Part shown: positions 37,001-52,000 of the stretch, piece after piece
Position numbering within the stretch: position 1 is the first letter of the stretch
How the letters are laid out: each line of letters begins with the position of its first letter
DNA from: Eopsaltria australis
Taxonomy: Eukaryota > Chordata > Aves > Passeriformes > Petroicidae
Assembly (NCBI GenBank): GCA_034509425.1
Contig: JAVTVJ010011652.1
Coordinates: forward strand, 1,379,001-1,443,000
Direction of reading: 5' to 3'
DNA length: 64,000 nucleotides
The notes under the pieces: model-generated
What the model was told of the DNA's origin: nothing
Databases searched by the model: none
What the model saw: the letters and a program-made list of their open reading frames with translations, nothing else
Translations under genes and position numbers: made by a program

Positions 37001-40000
37001 CAGAGCAGCCTGGCCATGAGCTCAGCACTTCAGAGAGCAGGGCAGTGCCAGAGCCATAAGGAAAATTTGCTGCTGTAGAATGAGTTAATAACATCTCATT
37101 TGGAGGGAATACATGAGATACTACACAGTTCTGAAAAACTGCTCTTGATTTATAGGCACTTACATGAAGTCACAGATGTTTTGGCTACTGGCTAAATAGC
37201 ATCCAACCAAATGGGAGTGTTTCACAAATAGAGGAGAATAAATGAAAAAATGCATGTGGCTATGAAACGAACTGCAGTCTGTCTTTGTCAGGAGGGAGAA
37301 AGTGCAACTTCAACCTTTAGGATTTTGCCTTTTCGCTCTCTTCCCTCTTTGATTGTAATTATTGGGGGACACACACACTTGCCTTCTTTCTGCATACACT
37401 GCTGGTGGCATTCAGCTGCATTTTGATGACCCCAGTGTTTCATTTCCTTGACTGTGGTGCTGCAGCTCCTGATCAAATTCTCATCCTTCTGCACAAGTCA
37501 CTCTTTAGTCTGTCTTAGCCAGGCTGAAGTGCAAGTAAGGGCATTTCTCTAACCTTCATATAACCTTGTGCTCCTTTCCTCACTGACTTTGTTGTCTCTA
37601 TTTTCACTTCTAGTATACAGTTAGATGCTCTGTGCCTATAAACAAGTCTATGTTGTTTATATTTCTGTTGAGATACTCCACTTTATATCAGCCTAGGAAC
37701 TCATAAGTCTGTATTTGAAAGAAGCCTACCTTGGTTCTGTTTGAATTGTTTTTTTAACTGTGATTCTGCTCTGCAAAAATATCCCCCACATGCATTTAGA
37801 GCAATTCTGGCTTGTATAGGTTTATGCTTTTGATAGGCATTTCCTTTTTATTTTTCCTAAGAGCATTATTACCATTATTTTGCCTGTATTGGTACCATGA
37901 AAGAAAACTGCAAACTAAAGTCTTGCAGTCTCTGCTGACTAAAATCCTCCCCTAACTGGAGTGAGGCCAGGGCTCCACCTGGCAAGAGTGTTGCAGCCAG
38001 GAGTTACCATTCCCCTGCTTTTGCATCTGCTTCTCTCTAGAAAAATATAATACAGGAATATTTTTGGATCTCTGATTGCAAATGGTAAAGTCATGTTTCC
38101 CTTTCTTTTTCCTTACTGTCCTTCCTGTGACTGAACAGTAATACAAGCTGAGGGCTTTAGAACATGCTGAGCAATTACCGTGTCCAGTTTCCATCAGAAA
38201 CTCATCAGGAAGCAAATGTCCAATTCTCCAGGTGGCTTTGAAAATTTCATCCCTCAGCATTGAACATAAATTTGTCTTCATTTGATCTGCACCTTAAGCG
38301 TACTTGTTCCGGAAAGAGAAAATGTGCCTGGCCATAATGAAAAACAAAGAAGCATTGTTATTAGGCACAGCCTATTTATGGCATTTCCCACCAGTGACTC
38401 AGAATGAATCATTAATGATTCCAAGCAAAAACGATATCAGTCTGTCTCCTCTCTGCTTGCAGCGGGTGTGTGGGATTTAACAATCTGGTGGAATAGCAGT
38501 GTTTTCTGTTCATGAGCTCTGAGATCCCAGTTTCTTTCACATTGGAACCATATGTTTGCTGTAACACCTACTCAAAGGTTTTGGAGCTGACCAAGTGCAT
38601 TTCTAGCAGCAGGTGGGAGGAATGACCTGGAGCAGAGCCCTTGCCAGCTGATCATAGCTCAGGGGCTGAGCAGCGGAACTGGGCAGGTTTAGGAAAGTTT
38701 GTTCAAGTGGATGAATGTGGAAATCATTCCACTCCTCATCATGCTGTTTCTACTTTCAGGGCAGTGGACTTGTCCTCTGCACTGTAGGAAGTTATTCTCT
38801 GCTGCTTGTGCAAAAAGAGAGATTTTGCTCTGTTTGATTGAGTTGAATGGTCTGAAGGGGTCCCAGCACTTCAGGAGATCTCATTCCTTGTTACTTTGCC
38901 AAGTACCAACCCCTTAGATTGCAGTTTTCCGTGTCAGTTTTCTGCCTTGGTCTGGAGGTCAATCAATTTTCAACAGATTCAACTGTTTCTGAGGGTGAAA
39001 TGGAAATTATTTTTTCTCCATACTCTTCCTATGTCACATAAACAGCCACCACAGAGCAAGGCAGCCTTTTTATGCCTCAGAATGAGGGCTTTGGCAGGAG
39101 TGTGTTCTGAAAGTGCGTTTTGCTATCTTTAGAAAAAGCAATTGACGTGTAGTTTAATAATGAATGCAGTTGCCTGTGTGATCTTAACTTGGCTCCTGTT
39201 TGAGCTATGTTATGATTATGTCTGAGAACATAAACAGATTTTCCACTGGTGCCTTTTTTAAGAAAATGTTTTCTGGTAAATGTTTGTTTCTCGTACAAAA
39301 AGTACTTGTATGTGGTGGGGGGAGGAACAGTAATGTGAGTTTCTTCCATTCTGCCTTTTTTTTTGTGATGGAGAAATGAGGAGCCAGGAATGCTCACAGC
39401 TGTTTCTACTACTTTCTATTGTCTGACCTTTTTGTCCTGCCATGCCCCCCTTCAATTCCTGCTGCTGGGTGTTCCCATATTCAATGTTCTTATTTATTTC
39501 CTTATTTATTTCCTTATCCGTTCTGCAAAAGCAAGTTTGGGTTACTTTTGCCTCAATACTTTGGTTGGTATCCCCCAAAGATAACTTCACTGTCTCAATG
39601 AGATTGGATCGTTTTATTCACCTGTAATGACTGAAATATTTTGATGCCTCCAAGATCTTTGGAGGCCAGGGAAATCTGCTTCATTTTTCACAGATTAAAA
39701 CTTATACAGCATTTTAAGCATTTGAAACACAAAATCCATCACCCTCACTTGAAAATGCAATGCAGAGAGCTCAGCATCTGCAGGCATGTGTGTCTTCAGA
39801 GTTTCAGGTGTCTAGGAAATGAAGCACATGATCAGATGTTGGTTGAACTGGCTTGTCTTGTTTCAGAGAATATTCTGGGACAGAAATGGGGATTTAATCG
39901 ACTTCCCCATGGTGATGTGCAGATGACTTAAGCAGGTCCCTGATTCAAAATGGGAAAAATATCCCTTGCAAGTAACCATTCATGAAGTCTGAATCACCAT

Positions 40001-43000
40001 TGGAAGTGCCATGTTTGGGGTTTTATTGGTTCTTGGATAATTACTTGCTTTATTTTTTTTTTTTCTCTACAATATTTATTGCATTTGTTGGTTTAGGCAG
40101 AAATTTCAAGTACAAAACTGTTTCCTTGTTAACTGTGTATGGCTTACTGCAGGGACCCTGAATTCTTATCTGCATGTGATATGTCCTTAAGAAAGATAAT
40201 GTATTGAATTACCTGAAATGAAAATTGCAGTCCTTTTTTCTTAGGTGGGAATAAATCTACTTGATTTTGGTATTGTAAGGTTTGAAATTGCTGTCTTTGG
40301 AAGGAAAAGCAATCTGTGCAATTTTCCCCCACATGTTTTTTTCTCATGACACACCTGTTTTTTCCTGCTGCTCTAACCTTGAGCATCACTTACTGGAGCT
40401 GTTTCCCTTTTTGGCCAGACGATGGGAAGGTGGAGATCCAGGCGTTTCCAATCAGAAGACCCCGACCACAATCCTCCTAACACCAGAGAGAAAGTTCCAC
40501 AGCTTTGGCTATGCAGCAAGAGACTTCTACCATGACTTGGATCCCACTGAATCAAAGCACTGGCTGTACTTTGAGAAGTTTAAGATGAAGCTGCATACCA
40601 CTGGTGTAAGTAATGCCCAAGCTCTGTTTACTGCTCAGGTTGTTTTCCTCTGAGCAGTACTAGGTTTTTGCCTGAAAATTGTCAACTAGAAGTGGAGCAT
40701 CTCTTAAATTTAGAGAGTAAATTGAGTAAATGAAACTTGCCAGTTAGCATTATGATTCCTGTTGTTTCTCATTGCATTTGGCAGCTGTATCTTGCCAGCC
40801 TTCCTTGTAGAGCTTGAAAATTCAGTATCTGCTTCGCTTAGATCCTCATATTCTGTCTGGGCAGTCTGCATGAGGTTGGTTTGTTCAATAAATCTGGTCA
40901 GCAGAAATGGGATAGAAGAGCCAGACTGAGCTCTAGAGCAGTGGAGCATATCAGGCTGTTAATTTGACATTATTCCTACTGATTGTGTTTTTGTCTTTAA
41001 TCCATTCTAGAGTTTTGGGAATTGGCCAGTACTTTCTGTTTTGAGGTATTTTCTGGTTTTATGTGTTAATGAGAAATCAAATATTATGCTTTTAATTCTT
41101 AACTTGGATTAAATATCCTCCATGTTCAACTTTATTGCAGTTATTTACAGATACATCTATTGCAAATATTTAATATTTAGTCCATATTTCTGCCTGCAGG
41201 TATCTGTAGGCATGGTAAGTGTTTAAAAACAAAGTCTAAAATAAGCAGCAGAGTGTGATGCTCCAGGAAATTCAAGAGATGAGTTAAATCCTCTTCAGAA
41301 TAGTTTTGTCACTTTTTCCTAATCAGGTGAATAATGAAGAGTTCACTGTCCTCCAGCAGTGGGAATTAATTTGATGTTTGCCTTTTTCTTTTAATAACTT
41401 CCAGTTACTTTCTTTCATCTAGAATCTTACCATGGAGACAGACCTGACAGCTGCAAATGGCAAAAAAGTCAAAGCACTTGAGATATTTGCTTATGCTCTG
41501 CAATTCTTTAAGGAACAGGCATTAAAGGTGGGGTAATGCTTCCTTATCAGGATTTTCTGTGTTTATCACTAGTATAATTGTGAGCTTAATATTTTTAACA
41601 TTGCCAACCTTTGACCTGAGTAGTATTTGATGTAAACAAAGCAAGGCAGGTGTGGAAACTCTGGGCAGGCTGTGGACTCTGGAGAGCTCACAATAGCCTG
41701 AAGTAATTTCCCCTTGCACAGGTCAAGCTTGATTCACTAATAGCATCACTGTGATGCAGAGTTCTGAATAGCTTTTTACTGGCTTGGGTATTTTCTCCTG
41801 TATTTTTAATGGAAAAAAAAAAAGGTAGATTTGACAAGAAAATTTAAAAGCTTATCATTTGCCATTTCTGATTTGAAATGTTACAGTGCCCATTTCTTGC
41901 AGTGTTCTTCTTGGATCACAAGGTTGTTTTTCTTACTCTCCAATGGAATACATGTGCTCAGTAAACAGGTTTTGATTATTTTAAATCTCGTGTAAACAGT
42001 CAATTGTGAGTTAAGTAAACATTGGCTGCCAACGTGCCACTATAATGTCAATGTCAGCAGAGCAATTCCTGGGTCAAATCAGAGTATTCATCCAAGCAAG
42101 TGTTGTTTAAAATAGCCTTGTGGTTAAAAGCTAACCTACTTTTTTTTGAATGGGTTTAATTTATTTTCTCTGAGATCCCAGTCTGTTCCTTGTGGCTGCA
42201 GAGAAACATTCCTGCCACTACAACTCAAATGCCTCATCTTGTCAGAGACATTTTAAAATATGTTTTTTTGGGGTTGATTGTGGAGTCACAGACTTTGACC
42301 TGTGCATGGACTGGGGATATTCTTAGTAAATATGAATGTTGGATAAAATCCCATGTATTTGCTGCCTGCTCAGGGCTACATCCTTTTTCTGATGTTAGTA
42401 ACTAAATCCCTGGCATTTGTGAGTGAATCCTGGAACTAATTAGACAAGCCCTGTGAGTGAGCTGTTACTTTGGACTGTAATGTGTCTGGTGCCCTGTGCA
42501 GTATAAAGGTACTACTTTTCCAGCACGGATTTTTGACCTGCAGCATAGCTAAACAAACAAAACACCTTGGCTCAGCACATGCAGAAACATTTTTTTTTAC
42601 ATTCTAAAGGCCTGTTGTCCACCTTTCTGAACCTTTCTCTGTTTGGATGGAGGTTTAGATAGGACATATGGTAATGGCATTTTACTTGGAACCTTGCCCA
42701 AAACATGTCAGTATATCACCTAATTTGCAAATGCAGTACAGACTTTCCTCTTTTTTAAGGGGAAAAAAAAGGACAATAAAAGTACTAAACTAGTCTTGAA
42801 TGTTTGCTTAAAGCGAAATTTTGAAGGACCAATCAGTCATTTTTTTAAAGGGGTTCACTGTAACTTCCCCTTGTTAACTGCATTATAAAAATTTGATTTA
42901 AAGGTAAGTGGTGTATAAAGAAGTCATTGAAAAATCCAGATTGTAGAACACAAATTTTCATCAGTGATCCCTCAGATATTTTTCTGTGTATTAATCAAGA

Positions 43001-46000
43001 TGTAAGTGTGAATTCTGCAAGCTAACATCAAATCCCACTCCGTGGCTAAGAATGTACATAAATGTGCTGTAATATTCTGTAAACTGCTCCTTTTGCAAAA
43101 GCCAACTCTTCTACTTTATGTTGAGCAGTAAACATTTCTATAGGCCTCCTTGAGAAAGCTTCAGCCTTAATCCCACCTTTTGGCATGGTAAAGCATTCTT
43201 GGCAGGCTGGAAGTAATTCTGATTTGTAGCATGGATGTAACAGAAAAAAAATTGAAAAGAGGGTTACTGTTACCAGAGCCAGCATAAAAGAATGTTTTCC
43301 TGTAGCCACCCATCATTTTGCATTCACCTCTATTTTCCTTTTTTTTTTTTTCAGGAGCTCAGTGACCAAGGAGGCTCAGACTTTGAAAACACTGAAGTGA
43401 GATGGGTCATTACAGTGCCTGCTATTTGGAAGCAGCCTGCAAAGCAGTTTATGAGACAAGCTGCCTACAAGGTAATATTACAGGCTGAATGTAGAAATGC
43501 CCCTTTAAAGCCCTAGTTTATAGGCTAAATGATAAAATGGATTTGAGGCAATTTAGTATAAACTGTATAAATACAGTCTAGGAACATTGTAAGAGGAGTT
43601 AACTCTACCAAGCAGTAACTATAGGTTATATGTATTCACCTCTTAAATGCCTTTTTCTACTATTTACTTTTATATATTGGTTTCCCTCATTGCAGACTCT
43701 GATATTTTAGTCATCTTGGAAAATATATTCCTGCTGAATTCAGTGCACGTGGAACAGATGCAGTTTTGAGACCCTAGGGAAAGTTGAGTTTAAAATACTG
43801 GACACAGTTTTGTTTTGTTGCTTTGTTTAGGTCATCACAGACTTTTAAAGTTTTAAAAAAATGGAAAAAGGAGGGAAAGAGAAGAGCCTCCTTGGTGGGA
43901 CTTTTTTCCCAGTTCCCATTTTCCCACAGTAGGAATGAAAGGACTGTGAACCGGATAGTCTGGATATAAAATTAAATTCAAATGTTATTTTTGCCAGTCA
44001 GAGGTTTATCTGCATTTAACTCTTTCCCCGCAACTGCCCCTCAGATATGTGCACTTTCCATATGCATGTCCTTTATTTCAAATTCAGTTTGTTTCTCTAA
44101 TACATGAGATGTACACATTCTTCTTTTCATCAGGATATTCATTTTCAGTTTGGGATTTTGTTTTTTTTTTAAATTTTTGGTCAGAGACTTGTGTAACCCA
44201 TTGGCAGCAGCTATGCAATGCACAGTTTGTAGAATATCTTCTAGTTCATGAGTAATTTGCAGAGTGCTCCTGGGAAGCACCCAGATTTTTCTGACTCTGT
44301 TTCTGACTATCTCTAATGTTGAGCAACGTTTTTCTTAACAGTCTGTATTGTGGGATTGCTAATGCTAGTGCCAGAAGCAAAACACTCTTAAAGTTCTGAT
44401 GGAAGGACACGGTTGTAGGTAAATCTGAAACACTAGAGACCCATTCATTATCTCTGTATATTGTTGTCTGCCTGCTGTCTGTGTGCATGTGTGCTCGTGA
44501 AGTGGGAGCTGTGCAAGGAGCAGGGCAGGGCTCAGGTAGATCTCTTGGCATTTCTCATTTGTGGCACAATGGAATGTTGTTAATTAGTGTCTGTGTCTGT
44601 GGTTGTGTCTGTGGTTGTGTACTTCTATGGGCAAGCTTGGTGAACAGCAGGGACTGACAAGGCTTTTAACTCGGGGTGTGTGATTCACTGCAGGAAAACA
44701 TCAGTTCAGGGAAATAATTCATGTTAACTTGACACGTGGCTGATTTTTTTCAAAGCAGTGGGGATGAAGAAACAAGTGCAGGAAAACAGAATTCTGAATT
44801 GCCATTCAGTCTTTCAGATTGCTTTTGCTGGATCCAAATGTTCCTCATGGATGAATCAGAAGCTGCAGCTCTTGTTAGCTATTGGAAGATGGAAGCATCT
44901 TGAAAATGAGGGGCATCATATAGAGAGAAGTGTGAAAAGGCAGTGGTAGAAACCTTTTTAACAAGAGACACACTGAAGTACAACCACCAGTCTGAGCTGA
45001 GAGTTAGCTTGCAGAAAATATTAATGAGCTGTGGAAATGTGCTGAGCAATCCATGTCAAGTGAGGTAGCTCCAAGAGAGCTAAAGTACCAAAACAGCTTC
45101 AGTCACTGGTTCACAGTGTAAAGCCCAGCCTTTCTGGAATGGTTAAGCAGTTGGCTAGGCACAGCTAGTGGAATTAATAAAGTAAAGTAAGAAGTGCTGG
45201 AAATCTGCTTCTGTGCTCAACATCCATCAGCTTTTGACCAACCTACGATCTCAGTGCACCTCTGCTGCCCCTCATCTCTGCTCTGCCTTAAACAAAACAT
45301 TGCTAACCTGGAACTCCTCATCTGCCCAAGGGCTCTGCATTGTTCCCTTCCAGCTGCTGTGCTGCTTTCTCATTGAATGAGTAATCTGGGTGTTCCCTGC
45401 AGCTCACAGTTCTTCCTCTCTCTTTTGCATCCAGCCCATCAAACCCCTGCTAATTCTGTCTGCATGACAGCTTTTCCTGTCTTTGCACACTGCTGAGCTT
45501 TCATCCAAGCTGTCAGTGATTTTGCCTCTTGGTTACTGCAGCATCATTTCCTTGGCTTCAGCAGCTGTAGGCTGGCCTGGTTTGTATCTCTTCGGAATAT
45601 TGCCACTAAAGAGTTTTGTAGCCTTGCATTTGACAGGGAATCAGCCCACATTTGAGCTCCATCTGTGTCATCTCAGACATAAGCTGCATGAACATCTGTA
45701 TTGCTTCCTTATTTTCCTCTTCTGAAACCCTTTTTAAAATACTGGGATTTTTCATGCCTACAAAACCTTGACTGTGATTAACCTACTTACATGAGAGAGC
45801 TACTCCTCATTGCTTCTTGCTGTTCCTCTGCCTGCCCTATCTGTATTCATCTTTTGTGCTTTTTGTATCCTTAACATTTTTATAGCTGAGTTATTTACCT
45901 CTTTGAAGCAGGTACTTGTTTATTCTCTCTGGGGCCTTCTGAGGGACTGTCTGGCAGGTTGTAGAGAGTTACATGTCTTTACAGATTATTTTGCTGAATC

Positions 46001-49000
46001 AAAATTACTTTATTCCTGAATAACAGTTCACAGATGCTTTTCCCTGTCCCTCATGCCTAATTCCTGTGTATCCAGAGATGGTTCTAAAGCTCTGGGACAC
46101 TTGCTGAGCTCTGGTCAGAGCTGGAGAGAGCTCTGGGGTAAGAGCAGAGTGTCAACTCTGTAGGACTCACTTAGCTTTAAGTTTCCTCTCCCGAAACATG
46201 TTTGCTGGGATTAGTGTGCATTGCGTCAGGGTTCACTACGTCCTTGTTAATAACTTTTGGGATTTATACTCATATTTGCCATTGTCCCCACCAATAAAAT
46301 GTAAGACATCATAAATAGCATCAACTTTTTTCTTGTTTCTGTGTCCCAGCTGTTCTGCTTCACATTCTTTGGGCACAGGAAGTACAGAGCAGAATCTGCT
46401 GGCTGGAATTCCTTGATCATGCTAATAGGAATAAAGTCTTAAGGAAGAGTTTGGAGTGTGACAGGAATATGTGAATGCAGAAGCTGTAAGATAAGAAAGT
46501 AAAACATGGCATAACAAATGCACTCAGGGCAGAGCAAAGGGAAGGCTGATGCATTTTCATAAGCTTGCCCAAAATACTCTGTGGGCTTTCAAACGTCAGT
46601 CATTTGGTCTAGTCTGAGAAACTGAGGGTTATTTTCTGTATAACATGAACTGTTGAGTTTTGAAATTGAGTTCTAGAGCTCTGAGGTAGATTTATTTTTC
46701 AGTTACAAATAGCAAAATCATTTGCATGGTAAGCTCATATAAACAAAAAGAAAGGCAGTCTAGGTTATAGGATTAAAGCATGTGAGCCTAAAATTCCAGA
46801 GGCTTTATTTAACCAGCTCCTATGCTGAACATTTATTATTGTTTTCACATCGGTTTTGTCATGGAATGTGCACAATGAGAATTATTTAACACATTGCATT
46901 CCGGGGTCAATGACATTACATTGATCAATACTGCTTAGCTCTGGAGAAACATTCAGGGAAAAATAAACAAACTTGGTGAAAGAATAATGTGACAGCACAA
47001 GAAATTCCTTGCTAATAAAAACCTGACATGAAGTATATTTGATTTTAAAAGGTGGCTTGGGAGGCTTAACCAGATTGGAATTTGTGAAGCTACTCTTATT
47101 CCCTCATAAGTCTGTTCTTCTGTACATAAAACACACACAATTGAAATTTATTTGTGTAGGGACAGTTGTGCCAGGCTTCTTCTACAAACTGCAGAAGAAG
47201 GTGTAAGCAGCACTGGGAAGCTGCTTATTTTTCTGAAACAGCACTTGTTATGAGACAGAAGAGTGTTAATACATCAGCCACCCTGATTATTTGTAGCTTG
47301 TGGGTGATCCCCTGAGTCTCTGATTTCACTTTTGTGATATTAAGATCTTTTTAATCATGAGGATTAAATTGTTTATGGAGTGATGAGTTGGGGGGATTCT
47401 GCATCTTATAGCTATGTTTGATTAGGAAAGGATAACTAATTGAAGGGGGAAGATTAGAGTGGAAGATGTGTACTAGCTGATCTCTGCTCACACATTGGAG
47501 TTTCTCAGCCAGGTTCACATGAAGGCAGAGGCATCTGCTAACCCAGTCCTGCACATTTCTGTTTGTCCACTTTTGTGGAGCAAGTTGTAGTATTTGTAGT
47601 TTTCTTCTTCTGCTAAACAAGTAAAACAAGAGGTTTTAATAGCATTCTGTGTAAGAGTGAATCTGTGCCTGTCTTACAAAGTTTTGAAACACGTTTCTCA
47701 GGTTCTTAGAAATTACCTGAAAGCAACAGAAATAGCCAAAAAATAGAATCTGCATTCTGCCTGGTGGAAAGATTGTGCTAGATGGCATTTACCAGCCCAG
47801 AAAAGAAAAGGATGGTGTGAAAGGCTGTAAACTACAATCATTAGGGAGTTACAGAAATCCACAAATGTAACTCAGTGTGAACAGGGTCTAAAACTAATGG
47901 GTTTGATTGTAGCAAGTTCACAGAAAGGGCAATAGATTGGTCTAAAAGACAGCTTAGATGTCAATATTCAGTTACAGAGAAAAGAAATACGAGCTGACAT
48001 TGGAACTGTAGTGAAAAATATTAAGGAAAAATGAGAAAGCCCAAGGTACAGAACAAGATGCAACTTACAGAAAATAGCAAGCAAGTATTTTTCTCAGTGC
48101 AAGTCCTCCTCAGTCAGGGCCACTCGTGTCTTTTTAGTAAAATCAGCCTTGAGCCATCAGGACCCACAATGAGGATGTTTCCAAATAAAGGGAAGGAGAG
48201 AGCCTGACACATTAGGAAGAGACTTAAATAGGAAGAGTCTGGTTTTGCTGTTGTGGTAACTGGTGCATGCCCTGGGTACAAAAAGCATTTCTAGGGTATT
48301 ATAACATGAAAAATTGAAAAGCTTATGAGAATTTAATGGCTTCATTTTTCTAATGCACGCTACTCATGAAACTTGCAAGTAATGTTCTCCTGCACCTTGG
48401 GGGATATAATGTAATGCAGCAAAAAATTCTTGGTAATGCCACTTGGAGCTAGGCTCCAGTTACTGCCCAAATGTGATCTGTGACTGCAGTCCCTTGGGAA
48501 GGAGCTGCAGCAACATCACCCTGGAGGAATATGGACCAAATGCCGCTGTGATGCCATTTATCTCCAGCTTGTCAAAAACCATGACTTCTGCTTTACCATG
48601 TTATCAATCAGCAATATGTGACTCAGCTTTAGTGATGCTAATTTGAGCTTATTTGTGGTCCCAATAACCAAGAAACTTTATGAGGAGTGAAAAGGCAGAG
48701 GTACAACCAAAAGAGGCAGTTTGGAGATTTTTTTTGAGCAAAGAAATATATTGGTGATTTCAGTCTCTTGTGGTTGTTCCTTACCTAATAAATGATCCAA
48801 GATTCTTCTCCTTGGAAAATTGTGTCTGGGATTACTTCTGAGACCAAAATGTGGTAGACTGGATCTAATGTCACAAGTAAGGTCTGCTGCAATTACTGGG
48901 ATTCTTTCATGGATTTCTTTCAAGAAATCCTTTTCTTTCTCATGATGACCCAGAAAGCTTCCGCCTCGCCTGTGTATAGCAAGAAATTATCTTTCTTATG

Positions 49001-52000
49001 AGCAGTTAATAAAAGCTTTTTGTGGAACAGGCACAGGTAAAATGAAGAACCTTCTCCATTAATTGTAAAAGAAAGTGCTGCTTCATGATTGGTAGCCAGT
49101 GGTCATAATTCAGATATTTCCTGCCTTAAGTTCCACCTCTCTTTCTAAAAGAAAAAAAGGTTTTAAAAATTAAAAAGGAGAATTTGTAATACAAAATCCA
49201 AAAGTATAATATGTAATGATAAGTATCAATTTTATTAATAGAGTCTAACAGTCTACACAGCCCCAAAGAATTCCAAGCTTAGGTTGAAAATAAAAGAATA
49301 GATAATAAAAGTAATGTATAAAATATGTAGTATAGAAATGCTCAGGTAAAGCAATTTGTACTCTTAGCTGGGTAATAGCAGCACCAGAAGAATAAATTGA
49401 GGCAGTGTGACTGTGCTTAGCAAGAGCATTTATCTCAATCAGACAGCCTAGCTGTCTGTAACAAACTGGTTCATCTAATCAGTGGCCACACAAATGCAGC
49501 ACTTCTGGCTGGAGCCAGTGCAGCTCCACACATTCATTATTTTAAGTGTGCTGAAAATAAAAATCACACTTCATTATGGTTCCAGGTGCCTCATTTAGTT
49601 TCTAGCTTTTCAGAATGAGATAAATACCATCATTTCTAGACAGCCATTAAGAGGGAGAAATGTTCCATGTTATTTCTTACCACAGGAATAGCTTTACTGA
49701 CAGGTTAGTGAGCAGAAGTGAAATATCAAATGGATTCTGCTTTGGCCCACAGAAACTTGCTAAGTAGCATGATCAGCTATGTGCATACACAGATAAAAAA
49801 TGTGATTATTCAGAGTCCAAGCACTCCCCATTCCAACAAACTCCAGCAACAGCTCCACTGAAAACCTCAGTATTGATTCGGGTACTCAGAAGTTGGTTCT
49901 GTTTCATTAGTGGGTTGTTACAGAAAATTTGTTCTTAGTGATTTGCAAAATGTTATATAGGAGGTTTGTGGCAGAGCTGAATGCAGAAATTGGGTTTCAA
50001 GTCCATGTCTGCTATTTCTATCCTCATATTTTTAAGCTTAAAGACCATTTTTTCCTCTACAGCCAATGAATGAATTAATTAGGAACTGAATTTCCTTCTC
50101 TGATAAGACACAGGACTGAGGCAGATTTTTTTTTTGAGTGTAGATTGTGTTGGTTTTGTAAACTCCACTTGTGCATCCCTGATGCATTGAATCAATTGCT
50201 TTCCTTACGTTGCATCGCTCTTAAAAATGACTCGTGGCTGATGTTTAGGATTACAGGACTGCTTGAGGTTGTGCTCTATATATTTTTAGCTTTAAAAATA
50301 AAAAAAAGTGTGCTGTGACAAATGTTTCCTTTTGATTCCAAGACACTTGAACTGAAGTTCTAATGACAATCCCTACAGAAACCTGTGAGAACCTGAATAA
50401 CTGCAGGCTTGCAGCAGTGAGTCTGGTGCTGCTGTCACCCTGTCAGACACGATGGGCTCCCTCTCACTGATGCACACAAGGATTTGACACAAGAGTCACA
50501 ATGACAAGGACAGAGAAAGTGTGTAGGTCCTTAGCCTTTGGGAAGGTTTCCTTGCTGCAGTTCTGGCCTTTCTCAGTGTAGAATACCTGCACCATTTGAG
50601 AGTCGTGGAAGCATTGAGTGGGAATGTTGGAGATCATCTAGCTTGACCTTCCAGCTGAAGCAGGGTTATTGCCAACACTGGGTCAGCAGTGGCTTTACTG
50701 AGCCAAGTTTTAAAACTCTCCAAGGACAGAGATGCCTTTCTGAGCAGCTGTTCAGGTGCTGCATCACCTTCTTAGTAAAAGGGGGGTTTTAGTACTCAAT
50801 TTAGACCCCACAAGCTGCAGTATGTGGCTGTTGTCCCTCACTGTATCTCCTGGAAAAACTGAGAAAAATTGCGTTCTACTTTCTTTGGAACTGCCCTTCA
50901 GAGAGCTGCAGGCAGCTGTTCAACTGCTCCATGGCTTACAAGAGTTTCTTCCACCATAAAATTAATTTTAATTGTAAGTGAAATGCTAATCTAAACCTCT
51001 TGGTCCTTCAGCATACACGGGCATGCACAGCTCTTAAATGGGGAGTAGTGTAGCTGTTAACTGGAATTAATTTCTGTGTTGTCTGGTGATCATCACCAAA
51101 CCAGCTGTACAGGTGCCAGCATGAGATACCTTATTATCTCCTGTCCTGACTGGCTGCAGGGTAGAGGATTTCATCCAAAAACCCTTTCACAGGAGCTCAC
51201 AGCTTGTGAGTTCCCTGTTTGAAGTGAGAGCAGCAGTAGGTTCGGCCCAGGTGAAAACTGTGGGAAGGTTGTGAATTTTCTGTGGGTTAAGTTCCTTTAT
51301 GCAGGCTTCTGGTATGGGCAAGCCCTGGAAATTCAGAAAGCACTGCCAAGCCTACGCCCTGGTATTTTAAAAGCAGGGAAATAGTGTTTAAATATATAGT
51401 GACAGAATCTACTTCCTCATGACAGATGGAAAAGTCTGAGGCCTCAAAAGAAGTCTCAGGATAAACCCAAAATCCTAAGGAAGGTTTAAAGGCTGATTTT
51501 TACATTGGATTTCATCCTTTTATGCTTTTCATGTTATTTCATCACTTAGGCTGGTGCAGAGCGAATAAATGAAAACTATTACAGAGGTCTTTTAGCTTCC
51601 AGTTTGTGCCCCTACATTAGTGGCTTTTCATCTTCAATAGCTTGTATTCCCCTTGTCTGCAAAATGAAGTTACTACTATTTTACCATAGCCTGAGATGTC
51701 CTTCATGCTTTCTCAAGCAGTTTTCTCACAGAGAGATGAGTATCTTATCCTGTCCCTGAGCTGTACAGATGGGGAAGCTGACACTGAAAGAATTCTGCAG
51801 CTGTGATAATTATCCACAATGTTCTCACTTGTGAAATGCAAAGTATCAGTGACACCTAATCAGACTAGGACGAAGGACAGCCTGTGCCACAAACCTAATT
51901 TTAGTTGAACCAGCAATAATAGTGTGAAAATGTATGCATTCATGTCTATCTGTTAGGTATTTGCATGTAGGAGAAAGCAAAATGCTCTTGGTTCTGTAAA

